64,000 nt of DNA from contig NZ_JBEXMJ010000005.1 of NCBI RefSeq assembly GCF_040610475.1, positions 195,631 through 259,630 of the forward strand, in the 5' to 3' direction. A program made the translations under genes and the position numbers. Every line of letters starts with the position of its first letter. The stretch's first letter is position 1. Below the pieces are notes generated by a model that did no database searches, was not told where the DNA came from, and saw only the letters and a list, made by a program, of their open reading frames with translations. Below, one piece after another: positions 57,592-64,000 of this stretch. This DNA comes from Actinopolymorpha sp. NPDC004070 (lineage in GTDB: Bacteria; Actinomycetota; Actinomycetes; Propionibacteriales; Actinopolymorphaceae).

Positions 57592-58730
57592 GCGTGCCAA
57601 GGCCGCATCGGCTGTGCCGCACGGAGGCTCGCCGCATCGCTGTCCGCGCGCAGCTCCTCCTGAAGCAACGGCCGACGGATCTGCTCGACCTGGTGCGGCA
57701 CCTGACCATGCTGCAGCTCGACCCGACGGCGGCGATCGCGCCGAACGCCGACCTGGTGGCGTGGAGCCGCCTCGGTTCGTCGTACGCACCGGCAGAGCTC
57801 ACCACTGCACTGGAGAAACGGCAGCTGATCGAACTGGCGGCGATGCTCCGCCCGGCGGAGGATCTCGCGCTGTACCGCGCCGACATGGCAGCGTGGCCCG
57901 GGACCGGCGAACTCCGCGACTGGCAGGTGTCGCGTCGGGAGTGGGTGCGGGCCAACGACACCTGCCGGCGGGACATCCTCGACCGGCTCGGCTCCTCCGG
58001 GCCGCTGACGTCGCGTGAGCTGCCGGACACCTGCGCGGTGCCGTGGAGCTCGACCGGGTGGACCAACAACAAGAACGTGATCAAGCTGCTCGACATCATG
58101 GTGGCCCGCGGCGAGGTCGCCATCGCCGGGCGCAGAGGCCGCGAGCGGCTGTGGGACCTCGCGTCCCGGGTCTATCCCGACGATCCGGTGGTCCCCTCGG
58201 CGGACGCGGCGCGCATTCGCAATGAACGCCGACTGCGTTCACTGGGCATCGCCCGCGCCAAGACGGCGGAGAGCCCGACCGAGGCGTGGGACGTCGGCGA
58301 GGTCGGGGAACCCGCTGTGGTCGAGGGTGTCAAGGGCAGCTGGCGGGTCGACCCGTCCTACCTCGACCAGCCGCTGTCCGGCCGGGCGTTCCCGGGCCGG
58401 GCGTTCCCGGGCCGGGCGGCACTGCTGTCGCCGTTCGACCGGCTGGTCCACGACCGCAGACGCGCGCTCGAGCTGTTCGACTTCGACTACCAGCTGGAGA
58501 TGTACAAGCCGGCCGCCAACCGGCGCTGGGGCTACTTCGCCCTGCCGATTCTTTACGGCGACAAGCTGGTCGGTAAGCTCGACGCCACCGCCGACCGCAA
58601 GGCCGGCTTGCTCCGGGTGCACGCCGTCCACCAGGACGTGCCGTTCACCAAGACGATCACTGCCGCCGTACGCCGCGAGATCGAGGACCTGGCGCGCTGG
58701 CTGCGGGTGGATTCCGTCCTGCCCGATTGA
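57588..58730 (+). CDS. YcaQ/AlkZ-like winged-helix DNA glycosylase family protein
   Basis: 380 aa, HTH_42 family, whose studied members remove bulky or crosslinked bases from DNA. The catalytic loop of such proteins carries Q-x-Q or Q-x-D; here LTMLQLDPTA gives Q-L-D, the YcaQ-type pattern. The C-terminal part ALLSPFDRLVHDRRR and WGYFALPILYGDKLVGK fits. A 15-bp tandem repeat inserts a duplicated RAFPG before ALLSPFD. Translationally coupled to the GNAT gene. Confidence 0.87.
   Translation: MSVPRPHRLCRTEARRIAVRAQLLLKQRPTDLLDLVRHLTMLQLDPTAAIAPNADLVAWSRLGSSYAPAELTTALEKRQLIELAAMLRPAEDLALYRADMAAWPGTGELRDWQVSRREWVRANDTCRRDILDRLGSSGPLTSRELPDTCAVPWSSTGWTNNKNVIKLLDIMVARGEVAIAGRRGRERLWDLASRVYPDDPVVPSADAARIRNERRLRSLGIARAKTAESPTEAWDVGEVGEPAVVEGVKGSWRVDPSYLDQPLSGRAFPGRAFPGRAALLSPFDRLVHDRRRALELFDFDYQLEMYKPAANRRWGYFALPILYGDKLVGKLDATADRKAGLLRVHAVHQDVPFTKTITAAVRREIEDLARWLRVDSVLPD
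58380..58409 (+). repeat. In-frame 15-bp tandem duplication
   Basis: Two exact copies of a GGCCGGGCGTTCCCG unit, followed by a partial third, lie in the YcaQ-like gene and encode GRAFPGRAFPGRA. The unit is a multiple of three, so copy-number change would keep the frame. Confidence 0.7.
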
Positions 58731-58760
58731 GTGTCCGGTACGTCTGGGTAAACGCCGTGC

Positions 58761-60122
58761 GTGGTGTTGCTGACCGCGCCCGCGACGTACGCCGACCTGG
58801 TGGCGGCCCGGACGCAGATGGCCCTGTCGCTGGGCTGGCACATCGTCCTGGCCTGCCTGGGCGTTGGTATGCCGGCGATCACGTTGATCGCGGAGTGGCG
58901 CGGCCATCGCACCGGGGACGCGGCCTACCAGCTGCTGGCGCGTCGCTGGGCGCGGGCCATGGGCGTGCTCTTCGCGGTGGGTGCGGTGTCCGGCACCATT
59001 CTGTCGTTCGAAATGGGCCTGTTGTGGCCGGGCCTGATGGGCGTCTACGGCCAGGTCATCGGCCTGCCGTTCGCGATGGAGGGCGTGGCGTTCTTCATCG
59101 AGGCGATCTTCCTGGGCATCTACCTCTATGCCTGGGACCGGCTGTCCCCCGTCAAGCACATGTTGGCAGGGGCACCGGTCATGGTCGCCGGGGTCGCCAG
59201 TGCGTTCTTCGTGGTGTCGGCCAACGCCTGGATGCAGCAGCCGACCGGCTTCGACGTCGCCCACGGCAGGATCGTGGCGGTCGACCCGTGGGCGGCGATG
59301 TTCAACCCGTCCACGCCGCCGCAGACGACGCACATGATCCTCGCGGCGTTCATGGTCGCCGGGTTCGGCATCGCAGCCGTCTATGCGGTCGGGATGCTTC
59401 GCGGGCGTCGCGACCGCTACCACCGGCTGGGTTTCCTGGTGCCGTTCACGGTGGCGGCCGTGGTCACACCGGCCCAACTCGTCGTCGGCGACTGGGCGGC
59501 CCGGTTCGTCGCCGACAACCAGCCGATCAAGCTCGCGGCGATGGAGGGCCTGTTCCAGACCGGACGTGGCGTGCCGCTGAGCGTGGGCGGTATCGCCGTC
59601 AACGGCGAGTTGCGAGGGGCCATCGAGATTCCGTACGGACTGTCCATCCTCGCTCATGGCAAACCCAACGCCGAGGTCGTCGGCCTCGACAAGGTTCCAC
59701 CGAGCGACTGGCCGCCGGTCAACATCGTGCACCCGGCGTTCGACCTGATGGTCGGGATGGGCCTGGCGTTGCTGCTGCTGTCGGTGTGGCTCGGGTGGGC
59801 GTGGTGGCGACGGCGGGACCTGCCGCGCTCGCGGTGGTTCCTGCGGGCCGCGTCGCTGGGTGGCGTCGCCGCCGTGGTGGCGCTGGAGACCGGCTGGACG
59901 GTCACCGAGGTCGGCCGGCAGCCGTGGATCGTCTACGGCGTGCTGCGGACGGCCGACGCGGTCAATCCCGCACCCGGGCTGGTGTGGGGGTCCGTGCTGG
60001 TCTTCGTGGTCTACGTGGTGCTCACCGTGGCGACGGTGTACGTCCTGCGCCGGCTGTCCCGGGACTCACCCGCACCGGCCGCGCCGCAGGAACACGACGT
60101 CGCCGAATACCCGGTCGCCTGA
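58761..60122 (+). CDS. cydA: Cytochrome bd ubiquinol oxidase subunit I
   Basis: 453 aa, quinol-oxidising subunit of the bd-type terminal oxidase. Heme-b ligands: His in LGWHIVLACL and His in TTHMILAAF; quinol and gating motifs include LSFEMGLLWPGLM and EVGRQPWIVYG. The Q-loop is short, as in the CIO type. The start GTG lacks a Shine-Dalgarno; TAAACG ends 6 nt before it and TTGAGT lies 16 bp further up, so it may be leaderless. cydB follows after 9 bp. Confidence 0.95.
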   Translation: MVLLTAPATYADLVAARTQMALSLGWHIVLACLGVGMPAITLIAEWRGHRTGDAAYQLLARRWARAMGVLFAVGAVSGTILSFEMGLLWPGLMGVYGQVIGLPFAMEGVAFFIEAIFLGIYLYAWDRLSPVKHMLAGAPVMVAGVASAFFVVSANAWMQQPTGFDVAHGRIVAVDPWAAMFNPSTPPQTTHMILAAFMVAGFGIAAVYAVGMLRGRRDRYHRLGFLVPFTVAAVVTPAQLVVGDWAARFVADNQPIKLAAMEGLFQTGRGVPLSVGGIAVNGELRGAIEIPYGLSILAHGKPNAEVVGLDKVPPSDWPPVNIVHPAFDLMVGMGLALLLLSVWLGWAWWRRRDLPRSRWFLRAASLGGVAAVVALETGWTVTEVGRQPWIVYGVLRTADAVNPAPGLVWGSVLVFVVYVVLTVATVYVLRRLSRDSPAPAAPQEHDVAEYPVA

Positions 60123-60131
60123 GGTCTGCCC

Positions 60132-61163
60132 ATGACACTCGTCGACGTCATCCTCGCGTTCGTCTGGATCGGGCTCACGGCGTACGTGTTGTTCGCCGGG
60201 GCGGACTTCGGTGCCGGCGGATGGGACCTGCTCGCCGGCGGGGCCGAACGCGGCCGGGAGCAACGCAGACTGATCGAGCACTCCATCGGTCCGGTGTGGG
60301 AAGCCAACCACGTATGGCTGATCTTCGTCCTCGTGTTGCTGTGGACGGGTGTCCCGCCGGTGTTCGCGGCCGTGTTCTCCACTCTCTACATCCCGCTCAC
60401 CCTTGCGGCGTTGGGGATCATCGCCCGCGGGTCGGCGTTCGCGTTCCGCAAGGTGAGCACCCGGCTGTGGCAGCGGCGGCTGTTCGGCGCGACGTTCGCG
60501 TTCTCGTCGGTGGTGACGCCGTTCTTCCTCGGCACCGTCGCCGGCGCGATCGCGTCGGGGAGAGTGCCGGCGGGTATCGCGCGCGGCAACCTGGTCACCA
60601 GTTGGCTCAACCCGACCTCGATCGTGACCGGGGCGCTCGCCGTCGGCGCCGGTGCGTACCTCGCGGCCGTCTACCTCACCCGGGACGCCGAGCGCGCCGG
60701 GTCGCCTGAACTGGCCGAGGCTTTCCGACGTCGCGGGCTGGTCACGGGAGTCGCCGTCGGCGTGGTCGCGGCGGTGGGCTTGGTGGTGCTGCACGCGGAC
60801 GCGCCGAGCCTGTTCGCCGAGCTGACCACCGGGCGGGCGCTGCCGTTGCTGATCCTGTCGGTCGCCGCCGGGTTGGCCTCGCTCGTGCTGCTGTGGCTAC
60901 GGGTGTTCGTTGCCGTACGAATAACCGCCGCGGCCACGGTCGTGGGCCTGTTGTGGGGTTGGGGTGTCGGGCAGTACCCGCGGCTGCTGCCGGGGGTGAC
61001 CGCACGCCAGGCCGCGGCGACCGATGCGGTACTCGCCGCCACGATCGGCGCGGTCGCCGTCGGCGCGCTCCTGCTCATCCCCTCACTGTGGTGGCTCTAC
61101 GCCACCTTCCAGCGCGGACAGCACGAGACCCCGGCCTCCCCCTCGGGTCAGGAGTCGACGTAG
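60132..61163 (+). CDS. cydB: Cytochrome bd ubiquinol oxidase subunit II
   Basis: 343 aa, second oxidase subunit, with about eight helices. Family start VWIGLTAYVLFAGADFGAGG and SIGPVWEANHVWLIFVLVLL are clear. It stabilises the heme-bearing subunit I. No intact cydD/cydC exporter pair follows; instead its last 16 bp overlap the 3' end of a decayed ABC gene on the other strand. Confidence 0.95.
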   Translation: MTLVDVILAFVWIGLTAYVLFAGADFGAGGWDLLAGGAERGREQRRLIEHSIGPVWEANHVWLIFVLVLLWTGVPPVFAAVFSTLYIPLTLAALGIIARGSAFAFRKVSTRLWQRRLFGATFAFSSVVTPFFLGTVAGAIASGRVPAGIARGNLVTSWLNPTSIVTGALAVGAGAYLAAVYLTRDAERAGSPELAEAFRRRGLVTGVAVGVVAAVGLVVLHADAPSLFAELTTGRALPLLILSVAAGLASLVLLWLRVFVAVRITAAATVVGLLWGWGVGQYPRLLPGVTARQAAATDAVLAATIGAVAVGALLLIPSLWWLYATFQRGQHETPASPSGQEST

Positions 61164-62600
61164 GCGCTGGACTGGAGTTGGTACATCCGGTGATAACGGC
61201 CACCGAGCGCCATCAGTTGGTCGTGACTGCCATGCTCCACCAACCTGCCTTCGTGCAGAACGAGAATCCTGTCGGCCGAACGCACCGTCGAGAAGCGGTG
61301 CGAGATCAGGACGACGGTACGCCCGGCGCGCAGGCCCTCGATCGTCTCGAACAGCTCGGCCTCGGCCTCGGCGTCGAGGGAGGCGGTCGGTTCGTCGAGC
61401 ACGACGAAGGACGCGTTCCGGAACAGAACTCTGGCGATCGCCACGCGTTGCCACTGGCCGACGGACAGGTCTGCTCCACCCTCCACCTCGGACAGTCCGC
61501 CGCCGTCGGCAAGTTCGGAGAGGGGGCGGCCGTTCCAGCGCACGGCACCTGCGGTCGGCTCGTACAGGCCACACAACAGCTTGGCGAGCGTCGTCTTGCC
61601 CGAGCCGTTGTGGCCGACGATCGCGATCACCTCACCGGCAGCGATCTCGAAGCTCACCCGGTCGAGTGCCGGCCGAGACGCCGACGGGTAGCTGAAGGAG
61701 ACGTCCTCGGCAGTCAGCCTGACGAGCGGCTCGGCCTCGGCCGTCCCTGCGTTGCTGGTCCGCTCGGCATGCTCGGCGCGGTCGCGGAGTTCGACGAACT
61801 CCTGCAGGTGCAGCCCGTGCTCCAGGGTCTGCGCCAGGTTCGTGGCGGCCTGCTGGGTCCGGTTGACGAGCAGGAGTACGGCAACGCAAGCGGTAGCGGC
61901 AGTTCCTAGCGTGAGGTCACCGCGGCGTACGAACTGCAGCACGAGCAGGATGACGCCACCGAGTACGACCGAACCGACCAGGCTCCCCACCGCGGAGCGG
62001 CGTACGAAGCGTCGTACCAGCGCTGCGATGTCCTCGATCCGCTCGTCGTACAGCGCCGACCACCGCCGCAGCAGATACGGAGCCAGCCGATAGGCCTGCA
62101 CCTCCGGAGCCGACCGGCGTTCGTGGGTGATCCGCTCGATGTGGGAACTGCCCTGTCACCAGGGGTGTTGCCGAAGCTGAACGAGTACATCTCCTCGCTG
62201 TTGGACTTCCCGGCCAGCCACAGCGGAACGCTGGCCAGCAAGGTGATCGGCACCAGCCACGGACTCACGATCGCCAGCCCGACAGCGAGCCCGGCGCTCC
62301 CCACCAAGGCTCCCAGAAGCTGGGGCACCGCCATCGCGATCGGGATCGCACTCTGCACGCCGGTACGTGTCGCCCGCTGGAGCTTGTCGTGGAAGGCCGG
62401 TGAGTCGAACTCTCGCAGCGGCACCTGGCCGGCCAGCCGGAGCACGACCTCGGCGCATTACCGCACGGTTCGTTCGGCGAGCAGTCGGTGCATGCCCGCG
62501 CCCGCGGCTCCCGCGAACGACACGGCCCGGCGACACCGATGGCGGCGGCGATCAGCCACCACGTGCGGCCTGAGAGACCTGCACCACCGCCCTGACCGCG
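61148..62600 (-). pseudogene. ABC exporter (fused membrane/ATPase) pseudogene with many lesions
   Basis: A type-I ABC exporter can be followed only across frames. Starting near 62600 (LSGRTWWLIAAAIGVAG), the frame breaks near 62525, continues as AVSFAGAAGAGMHRLLAERTV, meets an in-frame TAA at 62460-62458, continues VVLRLAGQVPLREFDSPAFH, breaks again near 62150 (SSHIERITHERRS is in another frame) and then runs to a stop at 61148. The first helices are missing. The ATPase keeps Walker A (GHNGSGKTT), signature (LSVGQWQRVAIARV) and Walker B (FVVLDEPTAS), but about 60 residues with the Q-loop are deleted near 61490-61510 (ELADGGG joined to LSEVEGGADL). The last open part could still make a 317-aa fragment. 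Confidence 0.82.
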
Positions 62601-62625
62601 GGGCCCGGCTCCGCGCCCGGCGGCC

Positions 62626-63231
62626 TCACCGCGTGCTCCTGCGCGAGGACTCCCCGGTCGGCGGTTCGGTCGGGAAGCCCCACGCCGCGACCGTCACGCC
62701 CTTGGCCCCTTTGGGGACCTCGCTCGCGGGCCGCTTGTACGGCTCGAGCAGATCCTGGATCTGCTCGCCGACCTTCTTCAGCTCCTCCGCGGTCATCCGG
62801 GTCCGGAACTCCATCTCGAACCCGGTCGCCTGCCACTTCTTTGGGTAACCGGAGCGCACTGCGACCCAGCGTTCGATCTGGCGCACCAACATCATGCGCA
62901 TGCCCTGAACCATCGCCACTGCCGCGCGCCGCGCTTCCCCCTCCAGCTCCGCGTCGGGAATCATCAGCCCTCCGGTCGCGTCGCGCCACGGGCGGCTGCG
63001 CCCCTTGCCTCGTTCGGCTTCCACGACGAAGCCGTACTTCGCCAACGTACGAAGGTGGAACGAGGTGTTGGCAGGGCTCTCGCCGATCCGCTCGCCGAGT
63101 TCGGTAGCGGTCAACGGTCCGTTCTCGCGGAGAATCTCCAGCACCTGCAGCCGAACCGGATGGGCCATCGCTCGCATTGCCTTGGGATCCCGCAGGACGC
63201 GCAACCCCGGGCCACTATGATCGGAAGACAT
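62626..63231 (-). CDS. ArsR-type winged-helix regulator
   Basis: 201 aa. Winged helix: MRAMAHPVRLQVLEILRENG, ELGERIGESPANTSFHLRTL and a basic wing (ERGKGRSRPWRD), then a helical C-terminal domain. The stop lies 26 bp before the ABC exporter relic on the same strand, so it probably once controlled that exporter. The ATG has no Shine-Dalgarno and follows a -10 box by 6 nt, so the mRNA should be leaderless. Confidence 0.88.
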   Translation of the reverse strand: MSSDHSGPGLRVLRDPKAMRAMAHPVRLQVLEILRENGPLTATELGERIGESPANTSFHLRTLAKYGFVVEAERGKGRSRPWRDATGGLMIPDAELEGEARRAAVAMVQGMRMMLVRQIERWVAVRSGYPKKWQATGFEMEFRTRMTAEELKKVGEQIQDLLEPYKRPASEVPKGAKGVTVAAWGFPTEPPTGESSRRSTR

Positions 63232-63237
63232 GTTTCG

Positions 63238-63267
63238 AAAGTACTGTTTCGATACTTCCGTCGTCAA
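63238..63267 (-). promoter_or_regulatory. Predicted leaderless promoter with embedded operator, ArsR-type gene
   Basis: On the minus strand TTGACG (63267-63262), 18 bp, TACTTT (63243-63238), 6 nt, ATG. The spacer and -10 contain AAGTACTGTTTCGATACTT (63239-63257 on plus), with outer AAGTA/TACTT arms, and GTTTCGA is repeated 15 bp apart. Autoregulation is likely. Confidence 0.6.
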
Positions 63268-63503
63268 GGCTGCAGACTCAGCTCCTTCGCCAGCCCGACG
63301 AGTTCCTGGGCCGTGTCGATCGCCGCTCCATCGGGCGGGGCGTACCCGAGTCGCCGGTAGAAGGCCAGCACCGCTTCGTTGCGCGGGCGTACGAACAAAC
63401 AGGCACGCGCCGCGGTCGTACGCTCCTCGGCAGTGCGCATCAACGCCGTGCCGATCCCGCGCCCGGCCAGAGTACGGGTCCGGGCGTGCCGAGAGACACC
63501 CAC
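63264..63503 (-). pseudogene. C-terminal fragment of a GNAT acetyltransferase
   Basis: Only the last 70 or so residues of a GNAT domain remain: the acetyl-CoA loop LAGRGIGTALMRTAEERTTA and the tail RNEAVLAFYRRLGYAPPDG. The N-terminal half, including the substrate-binding strands, is missing, and there is no start signal. Its TGA stop lies within the TTGACG -35 box of the downstream regulator promoter. Confidence 0.65.
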
Positions 63504-63562
63504 AGAACCCCGTTAGTCTCGCCGGGCAGCGTCGGATCAACGGGAACAGGAGGCACCCGCCG

Positions 63563-64000
63563 GTGGAACGCAATGTGGCGAACGAGGAGGACGTGTTCGC
63601 CCTGATGGACGCGCTGTTCGAGGCGGACGCGGACCGGTGGACCGCCCGGGGTGCGGGTTGGTGGGACGGCTTCTACGGCGAACGGGAGCGAGGTGTCCCG
63701 TTCTTCCGGGACGCACCGGACGAGTCGCTGGTCGCCTGGCACACCGCCGGTCTCGTACCCGCCGAAGGTCGTGCTCTCGACCTCGGCTGCGGGCCCGGGC
63801 GCAACGCCGTCTGGCTCGCCCGGCAGGGCTTCCACGTCGACGCCGTCGACCTCTCCCCGACCGCGCTGGAGTGGGGCCGGGAGCGGGCGGCAGCAGCGAA
63901 CGCGAACGTCAACTTCGTCCAGGCCAGCATCTTCGAACTCGGCGACGAGTTCACCGGCTACGACCTGGTGTACGACTCGGGCTGCTTCCACCACCTGCCG
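63563..64000 (+). CDS. Class I SAM-dependent methyltransferase (cut by right edge)
   Basis: 146 codons visible, no stop before the window ends. SAM motif I is ALDLGCGPGRNAVWLARQGF with VDAVDLSPTALEWG after it, and YDLVYDSGCFHHLP at the edge. The GTG at 63563 has AGGAGG upstream. Substrate unknown. It is divergent from the GNAT fragment. Confidence 0.88.
   Translation, partial: MERNVANEEDVFALMDALFEADADRWTARGAGWWDGFYGERERGVPFFRDAPDESLVAWHTAGLVPAEGRALDLGCGPGRNAVWLARQGFHVDAVDLSPTALEWGRERAAAANANVNFVQASIFELGDEFTGYDLVYDSGCFHHLP

Noticed and set aside
61148..62100. Reading the ABC ATPase part as an intact stand-alone gene
   Set aside because: It begins in the middle of a membrane domain whose earlier parts are present in other frames, and it lacks the Q-loop region.
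60132..62600. The ABC relic as the CydC/CydD exporter partner of cydAB
   Set aside because: It is on the opposite strand, single rather than paired, and its membrane domain reads like a peptide or drug exporter. Position alone is weak evidence.
1..64000. tRNA, rRNA, CRISPR arrays, insertion sequences, integrase or attachment sites
   Set aside because: Looked for by eye and none found; small RNAs and riboswitches cannot be excluded without a covariance-model search.

Overview
The window is high-GC DNA (about 70% by eye), coding densely on both strands, with GTG/TTG starts, ATGA/GTGA translational couplings, Tat-type lipoproteins, a DUF222/HNH gene and leaderless-looking promoters. Together these point to an actinobacterium, most likely a saprophytic, plant-polysaccharide-using member of the Propionibacteriales (Kribbella/Actinopolymorpha-like). 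That placement is inference. I saw no rRNA, tRNA, CRISPR array, insertion sequence or phage gene.

1-22.6 kb is a carbohydrate region centred on L-arabinose polymers. It holds a GH127 beta-L-arabinofuranosidase coupled to a sugar-binding lipoprotein that runs off the left edge, a LacI regulator, a GH51 alpha-L-arabinofuranosidase coupled to a zinc alcohol dehydrogenase, and a divergent binding protein plus two permeases with no ATPase. Next come an MFS exporter, an IlvD/Edd-type sugar-acid dehydratase, a TetR/DUF308 pair, a deleted relic of a second sugar ABC operon, a MHS-type symporter, a PhyH dioxygenase, an SMP-30 lactonase and a D-2-hydroxyacid dehydrogenase. Sugar dehydrogenase, lactonase and sugar-acid dehydratase would give the top half of a non-phosphorylative sugar oxidation route. 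pyrE sits among them.

22.8-35.6 kb carries large secreted enzymes: a NAGPA-type glycosidase fused to a calcineurin-like phosphoesterase, a GH30 glycosidase with a CBM32, and a GH2 glycosidase. Between them lie a LuxR-regulator relic, a nucleoside hydrolase, an SDR, an MFS exporter and a small P-loop kinase.

35.5-48.5 kb is a membrane, redox and signalling block. It contains a large membrane patatin-like protein, a coupled flavin electron-transfer operon (ferric-reductase-like flavocytochrome, FMN-binding protein, ApbE) facing an OmpR-type two-component system, a cyclodeaminase-like protein coupled to a FolD whose cyclohydrolase lysine is missing, a NarL-type two-component system and small membrane proteins.

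48.7-64 kb is mixed: beta-carbonic anhydrase, DUF222/HNH protein, OsmC, an orphan MASE1 membrane protein, a methyltransferase, a DinB-like protein, an MFS/ArsR pair facing a GNAT across a 46-bp palindrome with perfect arms, a YcaQ-like protein, cydAB, a heavily decayed ABC exporter, a second ArsR-type regulator, a GNAT fragment and a methyltransferase cut by the right edge.

Two themes recur. Several relics have lost internal segments (binding protein/permease, LuxR regulator, ABC exporter). Several repressor genes have a -10 box ending exactly 6 nt before the start codon, with the presumed operator lying between -35 and -10.
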